Assembly (NCBI RefSeq): GCF_014656195.1
Contig: NZ_BNBY01000016.1
Span: forward strand, 1 to 64,000
From: Kitasatospora xanthocidica
GTDB taxonomy: Bacteria; Actinomycetota; Actinomycetes; Streptomycetales; Streptomycetaceae
Length of the DNA: 64,000 nucleotides
Direction of reading: 5' to 3'
Shown: positions 42,684-51,747 of the stretch, in pieces
Layout: each line of letters begins with the position of its first letter
How positions within the stretch are numbered: the stretch's first letter is position 1
The notes under the pieces: model-generated
Databases searched by the model: none
The model's input: the letters and a program-made list of their open reading frames with translations, nothing else
Told to the model about the DNA's origin: nothing
Position numbers and translations under genes: made by a program

Positions 42684-43796
42684 ATGGGCTTATCGCCGGT
42701 TGCCGGTCATCCTGCTGTCGCTGTCTTCCGTGAGCCCCGAGGCGGGCGGCCCGTCCCGGTGCTGGGTCCGCGGGTCGACGGTGAGGCGAAGCGGACCGCG
42801 GGTGTGCTGGCCGGGGTGGCGAGCCACGCCGGACCTGTCGAGCGGACCGGCGGGCTGCGGCAGGCCGCAGCGGCTGCCGGCGAGCTGGTGGCCGCGCTGT
42901 CGGCGCTGGCCCCGGCGGTGGCCGGTGAGGACGTGCCGGCGGAGTCGACCAGTCAGTCGTACTTCCGGGTCCGTGAGGTGGAGCTCTCGGATCAACAGGC
43001 CGCCCTGCACGGCGCCCTGGTCATCCACCGCGGTCTGGAAGACCTGTGCGATGCTCCGCTGTCGGGTGCCGACCTGGCCCTGGAGGTGGCCGGGCTGCGG
43101 CAGTCGGTGCTCGACCTCACCGGCGCGGCACCAAGCGCCGACGCCGTCCCGCCGGTGACCGTCCCCGAGGCCGGCGCGGGGTCGTCGTCGGAGAGCGTGT
43201 GGAGTGCCCGGTGGCTCGTCGGGCACCAGGTCCACGTCCTGTTCAACGTCTGCGCCGCGGTCGCCGTGGCCGACGCCGCCCGCCATCTGCGGCACGGCGA
43301 CGACGATGCCGCGCTGCTGCGGCTGGCGGACGCGACGGTGTACGTGCGCGGCTTCCCGGCGGCCATGACCCACGCCAGTACGATCCCGGCCGACTACTAC
43401 ATGGCGGCGATCCGTCACACCATGACGCCTCCGTCGACGGACGTCCCGTTGAGCGGGCGCCAGCACCGCGGATACCGGCTGTTCCGGGCGGAGATGAAGG
43501 ACCTGCTGTCGGTGGTGCCCGACTCCTACGAGCAACTGGCGGCCCGTGCCCCGGAGTTGGCCGAGGCGAGGGGTGCTCTCCTGGAGGCGGACATCGTGGA
43601 CGCCGAACGGCACGTCACCCTCGCGTACTCGATGGTCCATCTGCGGCGTTCCATCGCTCAGCGGACCGAGGGCCCCGACAACGCCGTCGCCGAACTGCGG
43701 CTCATGCGCCACCGCCGCGCGGCCCAGTACGCCCCCCTGACCCGGTTCGGGGACCACTACGTCGCCGACGCCGTGGCAGGCCTGCGCCACTCCTGA
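42684..43796 (+). CDS. Unknown helical protein heading an oxidative gene cassette
   Basis: 370 residues from the ATG at 42684; no clear ribosome site, so the start is uncertain. It appears almost wholly alpha-helical, with His/Glu/Tyr positions spread through it (LVGHQVHVLFN, STIPADYYMAAIRHTM, ADIVDAERHVTLAYSMVHLRRS). No family recognised. Forty bases later lies the 2-oxoglutarate oxygenase gene, then the flavoprotein, so these three probably form one pathway. An indole- or heme-dioxygenase-like helical fold is one idea but not supported by a motif. The 296-base gap upstream (42389-42683) is a divergent promoter region with an A/T-rich patch near 42465-42520. Confidence 0.7.
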   Translation: MGLSPVAGHPAVAVFREPRGGRPVPVLGPRVDGEAKRTAGVLAGVASHAGPVERTGGLRQAAAAAGELVAALSALAPAVAGEDVPAESTSQSYFRVREVELSDQQAALHGALVIHRGLEDLCDAPLSGADLALEVAGLRQSVLDLTGAAPSADAVPPVTVPEAGAGSSSESVWSARWLVGHQVHVLFNVCAAVAVADAARHLRHGDDDAALLRLADATVYVRGFPAAMTHASTIPADYYMAAIRHTMTPPSTDVPLSGRQHRGYRLFRAEMKDLLSVVPDSYEQLAARAPELAEARGALLEADIVDAERHVTLAYSMVHLRRSIAQRTEGPDNAVAELRLMRHRRAAQYAPLTRFGDHYVADAVAGLRHS

Positions 43797-43836
43797 GTCC
43801 GCGCGCCCGCCGCCCACACCCCCGGCAGGAGACCTG

Positions 43837-44847
43837 ATGCCCGAGACGACGCCCGACACCCACCGAAGCACTGTCGCCGCCGCCGACTGGGACCTGGGCC
43901 AGGCCGATGCCGACGCGTGCGAGCGGCTGGCCCGCACCCTGTGCACCGGAGGGCACGACCAGGTCGACAGTCCCGAGTGGGTGGCACGGGCCAGGGACGC
44001 CTGGGAGGACCTCCCGCCACGACTGCGCCGTGCGGTGCGCCGGTTCCGAAGGCACTCCGGCCCGCACGGCACCATCGTGATCGGCGGCCTGCCCGTCGAT
44101 CAGGCAGGCCTGCCCGCGACACCGGCCGTGCCCGGCTCGGTCCAGCGCCAGGCCACCGTCCCGGCCGCGGTTCTCACCATGGTGGCCTGCGGGCTCGGCG
44201 AACCGCTCGCCTACCTGGCCGAGAAATCCGGCGCCCTCGTGCAGGACGTCGTGCCCGTGCCCGGGCAGGAGACCTTCCACGGCAACGCCGGATCGGTGCC
44301 GCTCTCCTTCCACACCGAGAACGGCTTCCACCCCCATCCACCCGACTACGTGGTCTTCCTGTGCCTGCGCGCCGACCACGACCGGGTCGCCGGCATGCGC
44401 GTCGCCGGCCTCCGCCGAGCACTGCCGCTCCTCACCCCGGCCGGCCGACAGGCCCTGTTCGCACCCGAGTTCATCACCACACCACCACCCTCCTTCGGCC
44501 CCGGCACCGCCACGGGCGAGCCCGCTGCCGAGCCCCGACCGGTGCTGTCGGGAGCAGCCGAGGACCCCGACATCCGCATGGCCCAACTCGTCACGACCCC
44601 GCTGACCCCGCGGGCCGCCGCGGCGCTGACCGAATTCGGCCGCGCCTGCGAGGAGACCGCCCGCACCCTACGCCTGGCACCCGGCGACCTGGTCGTCATC
44701 GACAACCGGGTCACCGTCCACGGCCGCACCGCCTTCCAGCCCCGCTACGACGGAGCGGACCGCTGGCTGCAACGCACCTACGTCACCACCGACCTGCGCC
44801 GCTCCCGCGACCACCGCCCCCACGACGGCCACATACTGACCCGCTGA
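43837..44847 (+). CDS. Fe(II)/2-oxoglutarate oxygenase, clavaminate-synthase type
   Basis: 336 residues. The facial triad is visible: H159-x-E161 in SFHTENGFHPHPPDYV and H295 in VVIDNRVTVHGRTAF, with the 2-oxoglutarate Arg in RWLQRTYV. HTE rather than HxD is the mark of the clavaminate-synthase/AsnO/VioC branch, whose members hydroxylate free or carrier-bound amino acids such as Arg, Asn or Asp. A good AGGAG lies 5 bases before the ATG. The stop lies in an 8-base tandem repeat, CTGACCCG x3. It lies between the unknown helical protein and the flavoprotein. Confidence 0.88.
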   Translation: MPETTPDTHRSTVAAADWDLGQADADACERLARTLCTGGHDQVDSPEWVARARDAWEDLPPRLRRAVRRFRRHSGPHGTIVIGGLPVDQAGLPATPAVPGSVQRQATVPAAVLTMVACGLGEPLAYLAEKSGALVQDVVPVPGQETFHGNAGSVPLSFHTENGFHPHPPDYVVFLCLRADHDRVAGMRVAGLRRALPLLTPAGRQALFAPEFITTPPPSFGPGTATGEPAAEPRPVLSGAAEDPDIRMAQLVTTPLTPRAAAALTEFGRACEETARTLRLAPGDLVVIDNRVTVHGRTAFQPRYDGADRWLQRTYVTTDLRRSRDHRPHDGHILTR

Positions 44848-45030
44848 CCCGCTGACCCGCTGACCGGCCTGAAGCGCGGGAACCGGCCCCGTTGCCTGGG
44901 TGGTGCAGGTCAGCACCGGGAGCACCCTGTGCCACGGAAGAGTGATGCCGCGGGGTTTCGAGAGCATTCGGCTGCTCGGTCCGGGACGCTGACGGTGCCG
45001 CGCACCGGAAGCAACGGGAGAGAAGACACC

Positions 45031-46632
45031 ATGCACGAGGCCCGCCGTCGGCCTGACCGGAGCAGCGCCGTGATTCCCGCACAGGCCACCCGACCCGGTG
45101 GCAAGGACGCGCACGTCGTGGTCGTCGGAGCAGGGCTCTCCGGTATCGGCGCCGCCATCCGGCTGCGGCAGGCCGGGGTGCGAGACGTGCTCCTTCTGGA
45201 GAAGGCGCCGCAACTCGGCGGCACGTGGCGGGAGAACACCTACCCGGGCTGCGCCTGTGACGTGCCCTCGACGCTCTATAGCTACTCGTTCACCCCGGAC
45301 ACCGCCTGGAGCAGGCTCTTCGCCGGGCAGCAGGAGATCCACGGCTATCTGCGGACGACGGCCGAACGGTACGGGCTCGGCGACGTACTGCGGTGCGGAG
45401 TGGACGTGCGGGGAGCCCGGTGGGATCCGGCGGCCGGGCGCTGGCTGCTGGAGACCGGCGACGGGCCCTACAGTGCCGCGGTACTGGTCCTGGCCACCGG
45501 CCCGTGGCACCTCCCGCGCCACCTCGACGTCCCCGGGACCGAGGAGTTCACCGGGCCCGTGCTCCACACCGCACGCTGGGACCGGACCGTCGACCTGACC
45601 GGGCGTCGGGTCGCCGTGGTGGGCAGCGGCGCCTCCGCCGTCCAGCTCGTCCCCGCCGTCGCGGCCCGCGCGGCGACCGTCCACGTCTTCCAACGGACGG
45701 CCCACTGGGTGCTCCCCAAACCCGACCTGCCGGTACCCGCGCCGTTCAACCGGTTCCTGGACCACGTGCCCGGTGCCCGCGGCGCCTTGCGCGCCGGGCA
45801 GTACGCGCTGCAGGAGGGCTTCGGCCTCGCCTTCCGCCACCCGCCACTCGCCCGCCTGATCGAGGCGGGAGCCCGCGCGCACCTGCGGATCGCGGTCCGC
45901 GACCGGCGGCTGCGCCAGGTGCTCACGCCGGACTACCGGTTGGGCTGCAAGCGCCTCCTGACCTCCAGCACCTTCTACCGTGCCCTGGCCCAGCCACATG
46001 TCCGCCTGCATCCCACCGCCGTGACAGCGGTACACGGGAACGAGGTCGTCGGCGCCGACGGCACCGTGGTCCAGGCCGACGTCCTCGTCACGGCCACGGG
46101 CTTTCGCATGGGTGAGCTGCCGCTGGCCCGGAGCCTGCACGGCACGAACGGCCTGACACTGCACGAAGCCTGGGACGGCGGACCGCAGGCGTACCTGGGC
46201 ACCACCGTCAGCGGCTTCCCCAACCTCTTCCTCCTGCTGGGGCCCAATCTGCTCGGTGGCTCCACCTCCGCGATCACCGTTCTGGAAGCCCAACTGACGT
46301 ACCTCACCGCCGCCCTGGCCCACCTCGACCACGGCGGCCACCGCGCCCTGGAGGTCCGGGCGGCCGCACAGGCCGCGCACAACACCGCGGTGCAGGAGGC
46401 GTTGCGGACCACCGTGTACAACTCCGGCGGCTGCACCAGCTACTACTTCAGCCCCGGCGGGCGGAACACCTTCGCCTGGCCGTGGTCCACCGGGCGGCTG
46501 ATTCGCCGGCTGAGCCGCTTCGACCCCGATTCCTACACCTGGCACCCGGCGGTCGGGCCCGTCCCCCTGCCCGCCCCGGCACCGCCGCAACACGACGACC
46601 GTCCGGCTGCCGCGAAAGGGAAACAGCCGTGA
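45031..46632 (+). CDS. Flavin monooxygenase, Baeyer-Villiger type
   Basis: 533 residues. FAD Rossmann motif GAGLSGIG (about 33-40), the GGTWRENTYPGCACDVPS segment, the BVMO fingerprint F-x-G-x-x-x-H-x-x-x-W (FTGPVLHTARWD, about 170-181) and the NADPH Rossmann GSGASAVQ are all present. The final position of the fingerprint is D rather than P. Such enzymes insert oxygen into ketones or N/S-hydroxylate. The ATG at 45031 was chosen for GGGAGAG upstream; the in-frame start at 44929 gives an extra non-homologous 34 residues. Last gene of the cassette. Confidence 0.9.
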   Translation: MHEARRRPDRSSAVIPAQATRPGGKDAHVVVVGAGLSGIGAAIRLRQAGVRDVLLLEKAPQLGGTWRENTYPGCACDVPSTLYSYSFTPDTAWSRLFAGQQEIHGYLRTTAERYGLGDVLRCGVDVRGARWDPAAGRWLLETGDGPYSAAVLVLATGPWHLPRHLDVPGTEEFTGPVLHTARWDRTVDLTGRRVAVVGSGASAVQLVPAVAARAATVHVFQRTAHWVLPKPDLPVPAPFNRFLDHVPGARGALRAGQYALQEGFGLAFRHPPLARLIEAGARAHLRIAVRDRRLRQVLTPDYRLGCKRLLTSSTFYRALAQPHVRLHPTAVTAVHGNEVVGADGTVVQADVLVTATGFRMGELPLARSLHGTNGLTLHEAWDGGPQAYLGTTVSGFPNLFLLLGPNLLGGSTSAITVLEAQLTYLTAALAHLDHGGHRALEVRAAAQAAHNTAVQEALRTTVYNSGGCTSYYFSPGGRNTFAWPWSTGRLIRRLSRFDPDSYTWHPAVGPVPLPAPAPPQHDDRPAAAKGKQP

Positions 46633-46642
46633 CGACCGCAAT

Positions 46643-47002
46643 GGAGCACCGGCCGAACACCGGAAGAAGCTCCTGGCGGACGCATTTGGCGTAGGAGGCC
46701 GCAGTGGACGGCTCGAGCGTCCACTCCTGCAACGCCACCCACTCCAGCAGGAACGCACCGATCGTGAGCTTGCGGTCCTCGAGCACGCCCGTCGCCTCCG
46801 CGTTCGGCACGCACTGCAGTGCGTTCACGGCATCCTCCCGTGACCCGTAACCGCTGCGCCGCCGGGTGCTGCGTCCCTCGCCGTTCGTCGGCATGTCCAC
46901 CGCGTACGCCCAGCTCCCGTGCAGTGCATCCGCCGCCGGCCGCGGGCGGCGTGCCCCGATCGGACGTCGATCCGCGCGCCGGCATCCACAGCGCCGGTGG
47001 AC
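46643..47002 (-). pseudogene. Truncated tyrosine integrase (N-terminal part only)
   Basis: On the minus strand from about 47002: VHRRCGC..., HGSWAYAVDMP, SGYGSREDAVNAL, LTIGAFLLEWVALQEW, LEPSTAASYAKCVRQELLPVFG. This is the N-terminal zinc-like arm and SAM-like core-binding domain of actinomycete integrases. There is no catalytic domain and no credible start. Homology stops at 46643, 10 bases from the stop of the flavoprotein gene. The rest of the gap 46633-47339 holds no gene. Confidence 0.82.
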
Positions 47003-47339
47003 CCGCCCACGCTCGAACTCAGCCTCACTGGACGCCGTTGGACTCTCCCTTCACGCAAGCAACTTCCGTCTCATGACCGCCCACTCGGCAGCTGCGAGGT
47101 CGCACTGGGCAAAGGGGGGGCGAAACACACCCGCAGCGCACGACACGGTGCTCACCCCGATCCGACCTGGAGCCAGGTTTGACCTTCGGCACTGGGTGGG
47201 TCTGCCCGCTTGGACCGGTCTGCAGGCCCTGGCTCCGCTGTCTGTGATGGAAGGTCAGCCTCGACACCCGTTCCGACGCTCGACATCGCCCGGATCGCGC
47301 GACTAGGCTCGCGCACAGCAGCTATTCAATTTGTTGACT

Positions 47340-47753
47340 ATGGAGCCTGCCGTGCACCCCTTCCGCGCAGCCGTCGAGGCCGGCGACCACGACGCCATCG
47401 AGGCCCTTCTGGCAGAGGACGTCGTCTTCACCAGCCCCGTCGTCTTCAAGCCCTACCCGGGCAAGGCCATGACCGCCGCGATCCTGCGCGGTGCCGCACG
47501 GGTCCTCGAGGACTTCCAGTACGTCCGCGAGATCAACGACGGCGGCGGCCGCGACCACGCTTTCGTCTTCAAGGCCACCGTCGACGGCCGCGAGGTGCAC
47601 GGCTGCGACTTCCTCCACGTCGACGAGGACGGCCTGATCGACGAGTTGACGGTGATGGTCCGGCCCCTCTCCGGCGCGCAGGCGCTCGCCGCCGCGATGG
47701 GCGCGCAGTTCGAGCGGATCACCGCCGAGGCGCTGGGCGCGTCCGAGGCATGA
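47340..47753 (+). CDS. NTF2-like (SnoaL-type) protein
   Basis: 137 residues. HPFRAAVEAGDHDAIEALLAEDVVFTSPV is the usual start of the cone-shaped NTF2/SnoaL fold, found in polyketide cyclases, isomerases and small-molecule binding proteins. The ATG at 47340 is given; a GTG at 47352 has a better ribosome site (GGAG, 6 bases) and would shorten it by 4 codons. The stop overlaps the SGNH hydrolase start as ATGA. No catalytic function can be assigned. Confidence 0.85.
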   Translation: MEPAVHPFRAAVEAGDHDAIEALLAEDVVFTSPVVFKPYPGKAMTAAILRGAARVLEDFQYVREINDGGGRDHAFVFKATVDGREVHGCDFLHVDEDGLIDELTVMVRPLSGAQALAAAMGAQFERITAEALGASEA

Positions 47754-48544
47754 CCGTGACCACGGGTTTCCGCCGCTACGTCGCGGTCGGCGACAGCCAG
47801 ACCGAGGGCCTGGGTGACGGTGACGAGGCGGCCGGATGGCGCGGCTGGGCGGACCGGTTGGCCGAGACGATCGCCGGGGACGAACCCGGCCTGCTCTACG
47901 CCAACCTCGCCGTGCGCGGCCGACTCGCCGGCCAGGTGCGGGCCGAACAGCTCGCCCCCGCCCTCGCGCTGCGACCGGACCTGGTCACCGTGGTCGCCGG
48001 GATGAACGACCTGATGCGGCCGGGCTTCGACGCGGGCGAGGTGGTGGCGGAGCTGGACGCGATGTTCGCCGCCTTCACGGCCACCGGGGCGCGGGTGCTC
48101 ACCTTCACCTTCCCCGACATCGGCCGGATCGCGCCGCTGGCCCGCGGGCTGCGACCCCGGCTCCTGGACCTCAACGCGCGCATCCGGGCCACGGCCGACC
48201 ACCGCGGCGTCGCGGTCGTCGACTTCTTCCCGCACGAGGTGACGACCGATCCGCGCATGTGGAGCGCGGACCGGCTGCACGCGAGCCCGCTCGGCCACGC
48301 CGGGATCGCCGCCGCGGCGGCCGAAGCGCTCGCGCTGCCCGGCAGCGACAGCGGGTGGGCCGAGCCGCTGCCACCGCTCCCGGCAGCGGGGCTCCGTCGG
48401 CGAGCCGCCCAGGAGGCCGCCTGGATCGGCACCTTCCTCGGACCGTGGCTGACGCGCCGCCTGCGCGGGCGCTCCTCCGGCGACGGAAGGGTCGCGAAGC
48501 GCCCGGATCTGCGGCCCGTCGGGGCTCCCCGCCCGGCGTACTGA
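47750..48544 (+). CDS. SGNH/GDSL hydrolase
   Basis: 264 residues. Block I GDSQTEG with catalytic S16, block III AGMNDLM (Asn) and block V DRLHASPLGH (Asp and His) give the full SGNH set, so an esterase or lipase acting on an acyl or acetyl ester. A C-terminal extension (FLGPWLTRRLRGRSSGDG, then KRP) is usual in actinomycete members and reappears in the pseudogene at 51.3-51.7 kb. No signal peptide. Translationally coupled to the NTF2-like gene. Confidence 0.9.
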   Translation: MTVTTGFRRYVAVGDSQTEGLGDGDEAAGWRGWADRLAETIAGDEPGLLYANLAVRGRLAGQVRAEQLAPALALRPDLVTVVAGMNDLMRPGFDAGEVVAELDAMFAAFTATGARVLTFTFPDIGRIAPLARGLRPRLLDLNARIRATADHRGVAVVDFFPHEVTTDPRMWSADRLHASPLGHAGIAAAAAEALALPGSDSGWAEPLPPLPAAGLRRRAAQEAAWIGTFLGPWLTRRLRGRSSGDGRVAKRPDLRPVGAPRPAY

Positions 48545-48564
48545 GCGGCCGCCCGCAAAGACCG

Positions 48565-49158
48565 TCAGACCGGCCCCTGCGCCGGCCCCCGCACGGGGGC
48601 CGGCGCGGCGGCCCGCCGGTCCAGAACGGCGAGTGCCCGCTCGCACCAGCGCTGGTTCTCGCGCTCGAACGACAGTCCGCGCATCAGCGTCAGATACGGC
48701 CCGATACGTTCGGCCGTGGCGAGGTACTCGTCCTCGAAACGCCCGTCCAGCAGCCGGGCCCGCAGGCGCTCGTAGCGGGCCACCTTGGCCTGCGCCCACA
48801 CCAGCCGTTCGAGCAGCGCCGCGCGCACGGCGTCCGGGTCGCCCGCGTCCACGGCCTGCACCTGGACGAGCAGCTCGTCCCGGATCGCGGACGGCCGTGG
48901 CGGCGAGGCCGTGAACGACCGCAGCGCGGCGCGGCCCGCCTCGGTGAGCGAGAACAGCCGCTTGTTCGGCCGCCGCTCCTGCTCGACGACCCGGGCGCTG
49001 ACCAGACCCTCGGCCTTCATCCGGTCCAGCTCCCGGTAGAGCTGCTGCGGTGTGGCCATCCAGAAGTTCGCCGCCGACGCGTCGAACGCCTTCGTCAGGT
49101 CGTAACCGGACGCCTCGCCCTCCAGGAGGGTCGACATGATCGCGTTGCGCAGGGCCAT
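48565..49158 (-). CDS. PadR-family transcriptional regulator
   Basis: 197 residues. An N-terminal winged helix (ALRNAIMSTLLEGEASGYDLTKAF, LYRELDRMKAEGLVSARVVEQ, RLFSLTEAGRAAL) is followed by a C-terminal helical dimerisation part, the usual PadR layout (also PadR subfamily-2, about 180-200 residues). It converges on the NTF2/SGNH pair; a TTGTTGA word occurs both before the NTF2-like gene (47330-47336) and, as TCAACAA (49208-49214), before padR, so both may be its targets. Weak inference. Confidence 0.9.
   Translation of the reverse strand: MALRNAIMSTLLEGEASGYDLTKAFDASAANFWMATPQQLYRELDRMKAEGLVSARVVEQERRPNKRLFSLTEAGRAALRSFTASPPRPSAIRDELLVQVQAVDAGDPDAVRAALLERLVWAQAKVARYERLRARLLDGRFEDEYLATAERIGPYLTLMRGLSFERENQRWCERALAVLDRRAAAPAPVRGPAQGPV
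48579..48606 (+). terminator. Terminator hairpin inside the 3' end of the PadR gene
   Basis: GCGCCGGCCCCCG (48579-48591) and CGGGGGCCGGCGC (48594-48606) form a perfect 13-bp stem with a 2-base loop, 35 bases beyond the SGNH stop and inside the last 14 codons of the convergent regulator gene. It would end the SGNH transcript (and perhaps the PadR one) within coding sequence. Confidence 0.7.
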
Positions 49159-49242
49159 GCCGCCAGCCTAGCGAGCGCCACCGTGCACCGGCGACCGACG
49201 CGATTAATCAACAAGGCACATATCGCTGAGACGCCTCCCGGC

Positions 49243-49371
49243 ATGCTCCTGGAGGGGGCCTGTTGCGCGGCCTGGACCGGTGGGCGTACCTGGCTGTCGG
49301 CGCTGTTCATCGGTGTCGGTGATGCACTGCTTGGCCTGGTCGTCGTCCTGGCGAACACGTTGGTGAAGTGA
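49243..49371 (+). CDS. Possible 42-residue membrane peptide
   Basis: ATG at 49243 to TGA at 49371. The peptide begins with a Cys pair (GACCAAW) and ends in a hydrophobic helix (ALFIGVGDALLGLVVVLAN). No clear ribosome site precedes it. It may be a real small membrane protein or the tail of a lost gene; codon bias is only moderate. Confidence 0.3.
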   Translation: MLLEGACCAAWTGGRTWLSALFIGVGDALLGLVVVLANTLVK

Positions 49372-49721
49372 TGACACGGCAGGCGCGCTGACGTCCGGCC
49401 CCGCGGGTGGCGGAGCCGGACGAACGGACGGCCGGCGTCCTCCCCGAGGCCGGCGAATCGGGGTGCGGGCCCGGACGCCGGAGGATCTTCCGGTTCCCGG
49501 GCCTGCCCGTGGACGGCGGCGGCCTGCCGTCACCGTGCTGCGGCCGTCGTCATGCCGGCCGCAGCTGCGCCGTTGCTTCCCGGCGGTGCTCCTTGCGTGA
49601 CGCCTCGGCCTGTCCTGCGGTGCCCGACGGGCGGGCGAGCGCGCCGCCCGCTGGAGTGGCTGCGGGCGGACACACCGCGCACGGGCTGCGCAGCCACTCC
49701 TCGGAACCGTTCGGTCGGCGG
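49372..49721. other. No supportable gene
   Basis: 350 bases downstream of the DUF418-like membrane protein gene. Frames on both strands look like shadows, with no family and no start. I see no strong hairpin or promoter. Confidence 0.5.
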
Positions 49722-51005
49722 TCACCTGACGAGCTTGGCGGGCTTGGTGGCGAGGTTGACGAGGTACTCCAGGGGTCCGCGGCGGAAGAAGCGGGACCAG
49801 ACCGCGGCGAACAGGACGGCGCCGGCGATGAAGCACAGCAGTGGCGTGGTGGAGGCGGCGGTGTCGCCGAGCGGCACGCTCAGTGCCATGGAGGCCACGA
49901 AGTGCCCGACGTACGCCGTCAGTGACATCGTGCCGACGGCGATGACCGGGGTCAGCAGCCGCCGGAGCCACGGCAGGCCGGTCATCGCGACCGTCGCGCC
50001 GACCAGCACGGTGATCGCGACTCCCAGGCTGCCGGCCATGTCGAACGTCGACCCGCTGTGCGGCTGGGCGAGCAACAGCATCCAGGCATCGGCACTGTCG
50101 GCCGCTCCGGCGTCGCCACCGGACTTCAGGGCCGCCTTGCCCATCTCGGATGCGGAGTCGAGGGCCGACGAGCTGCCGGAGCCACCGGCGGCCCGGCCCG
50201 ACGGCTGCTGTGCGAGGTCGTGGAGTCGGTCGGAGAAGCGGGCCAGCAGGAGGGGCACGCCGTATCCGAAGGCGATGAGCGCGGCGCCGAGTGCGGTGAG
50301 CCGTCGCTGCACGGTGACGGCGGACAGGTCGAGGCGGCCCAATGCCATGCCGGTGACCACGTACGTCATCCAGGTGACGGTCGGGTAGAAGCCGGTGAGC
50401 AGGAGGTCCAGGACGCCGACGTCGCTGAGCTGCTTGAGCGGGTCGTAGGCGTTGACGGCCGCCTCGAAGGAGCCGGTGACCAGCGCCTTCAGCCCGTACT
50501 GCAGGAGCGGGGTGACCACGGCGAGGACGGCCGCGATGATCGCGAGCGTCCTGGCCGGCAGCCGGAGCAGGGGCAGGGCGAGCAGGAAGTACACGCCGTA
50601 GAAGGCGAGGATCACCACGGATCCGGCGCCGGCCGCCGCGAGCGCCGTACCCATCGCGATCAGGACTCCGGCACGGATCGCGATGCGGACCTTCGCCTGA
50701 CGGCCCGCCAGTCCCGTCTTCGGTTCGCGGCGCCCGGCGATCAGCATCAGCGAGAACCCGGCGAGCGTCGCGAAGAGCACTGACGCGCGCCCTTCCGACA
50801 GCTGCAGCAGCCAGCCGCCGACACCGCCCACGGAGGCCGCCTGCGGACCGATGTGCACGGCGTACATGCCGAACACGGCCAGCGCGCGGGCGAGGTCCAC
50901 GCCCACCAGCCGACCGGTGGACGCGGGCTTCGCCGACGGAGCGGGGTCGGGCCCGGCAGAGGCGTTCGACGGTGGCGACGTCCGCGTGGGATCCAGGGGT
51001 GTCAT
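49722..51005 (-). CDS. Multi-helix membrane protein, DUF418/heparan acetyltransferase-like
   Basis: 427 residues with about 9-10 hydrophobic helices. The N-terminal GVDLARALAVFGMYAVHIGP is the signature of the DUF418/DUF1624 membrane acyltransferase-like superfamily, and LTAYVGHFVAS in the C-terminal half also fits. A Ser/Gly-rich loop (SGSSSALDSAS) separates the halves. Members may transfer acetyl groups across the membrane; the substrate here is unknown. The ATG at 51005 was preferred to the in-frame upstream ATG, which lies in decayed sequence. Confidence 0.85.
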   Translation of the reverse strand: MTPLDPTRTSPPSNASAGPDPAPSAKPASTGRLVGVDLARALAVFGMYAVHIGPQAASVGGVGGWLLQLSEGRASVLFATLAGFSLMLIAGRREPKTGLAGRQAKVRIAIRAGVLIAMGTALAAAGAGSVVILAFYGVYFLLALPLLRLPARTLAIIAAVLAVVTPLLQYGLKALVTGSFEAAVNAYDPLKQLSDVGVLDLLLTGFYPTVTWMTYVVTGMALGRLDLSAVTVQRRLTALGAALIAFGYGVPLLLARFSDRLHDLAQQPSGRAAGGSGSSSALDSASEMGKAALKSGGDAGAADSADAWMLLLAQPHSGSTFDMAGSLGVAITVLVGATVAMTGLPWLRRLLTPVIAVGTMSLTAYVGHFVASMALSVPLGDTAASTTPLLCFIAGAVLFAAVWSRFFRRGPLEYLVNLATKPAKLVR

Positions 51006-51285
51006 GGCGCCAATCTCGCCGTCCGCGGCCGGTGTGGACCATCCGGCGGGTTTCCGTGCCACCCCCGCCGATCGGCCGGGCCGTCCCCGCCGAACGCCTG
51101 CCGCAGCATCGCCCGGCGGCGCCAGGCCCACGGGAGGCCGGTCTCAGGAACCAGCCACCCGGGCGGCCGCCGGGAACAGCTGCCGCTGCTCCCGCCGACC
51201 AGCGGAGAAGCGGCGGCCATCCGGCGGGGTACCCCCGGCTCCCCGCCGGATGGGATCCGCAACCGCCCGCCGACAGAGTGGGATC

Positions 51286-51747
51286 GTGTATCCGAACCCA
51301 CTCTCCCGAACCGCCCGCCCCACCGGCAGGCTGCGGCAGCGCGCCGCCGCCTCGACGGTCTGGTACCTGCGGCTGGTCGCACTGCTCAACCTGGTGGCGG
51401 TGCGGCCCTGGTCCTGCTCGCCGTGGCCTCCGGACCGCAGGGCGGCCACCACGCCGCGCCGGCCTTCCACTGGTGGCTGCTGATCGCCACCACCGTGGTG
51501 ATCGTCGGCGGGAGCCGAGGGCCACCAGCGAGTGGCCCTGCTCGCCGCCCGCACCCTGGGACTCCACACGGCGCAGGACCCGCAAGCCCCCTGGCCCGCC
51601 GAGCCGCCCCGCTCCACCGCGGCGCACTACCGGGAGGACTTCCACTGGGCTCGCACGTACCTGGCGCCCTGGGTCGGCCGCCGCCTGCGCGGCGAGACCT
51701 CCGGTGACCACCTCGCCCCCAAGCGCCCCGAGCCGACCCCGGTCTGA
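51286..51747 (+). pseudogene. Frameshifted small membrane protein with SGNH-like tail
   Basis: A readable protein continues across three frames: from GTG at 51286 (LRQRAAASTVWYLRLVALLNL), shifting near 51400 to ALVLLAVASGPQGGHH and FHWWLLIATTVVIVGG, then near 51505 to EGHQRVALLAARTLGLHTAQ. It ends HWARTYLAPWVGRRLRGE...KRPEPTPV at 51747. Two membrane helices are predicted. The last 40 residues resemble the C-terminal extension of the SGNH hydrolase at 47.7 kb (LGPWLTRRLRG). Either two indels inactivated the gene or they are sequencing errors. Confidence 0.7.

Noticed and set aside
40440..47002. Integrated element bounded by tRNA-fMet and the integrase fragment
   Set aside because: No duplicate of the tRNA 3' end was found in the window and the integrase is 6 kb away without other plasmid or phage genes; kept as separate observations.
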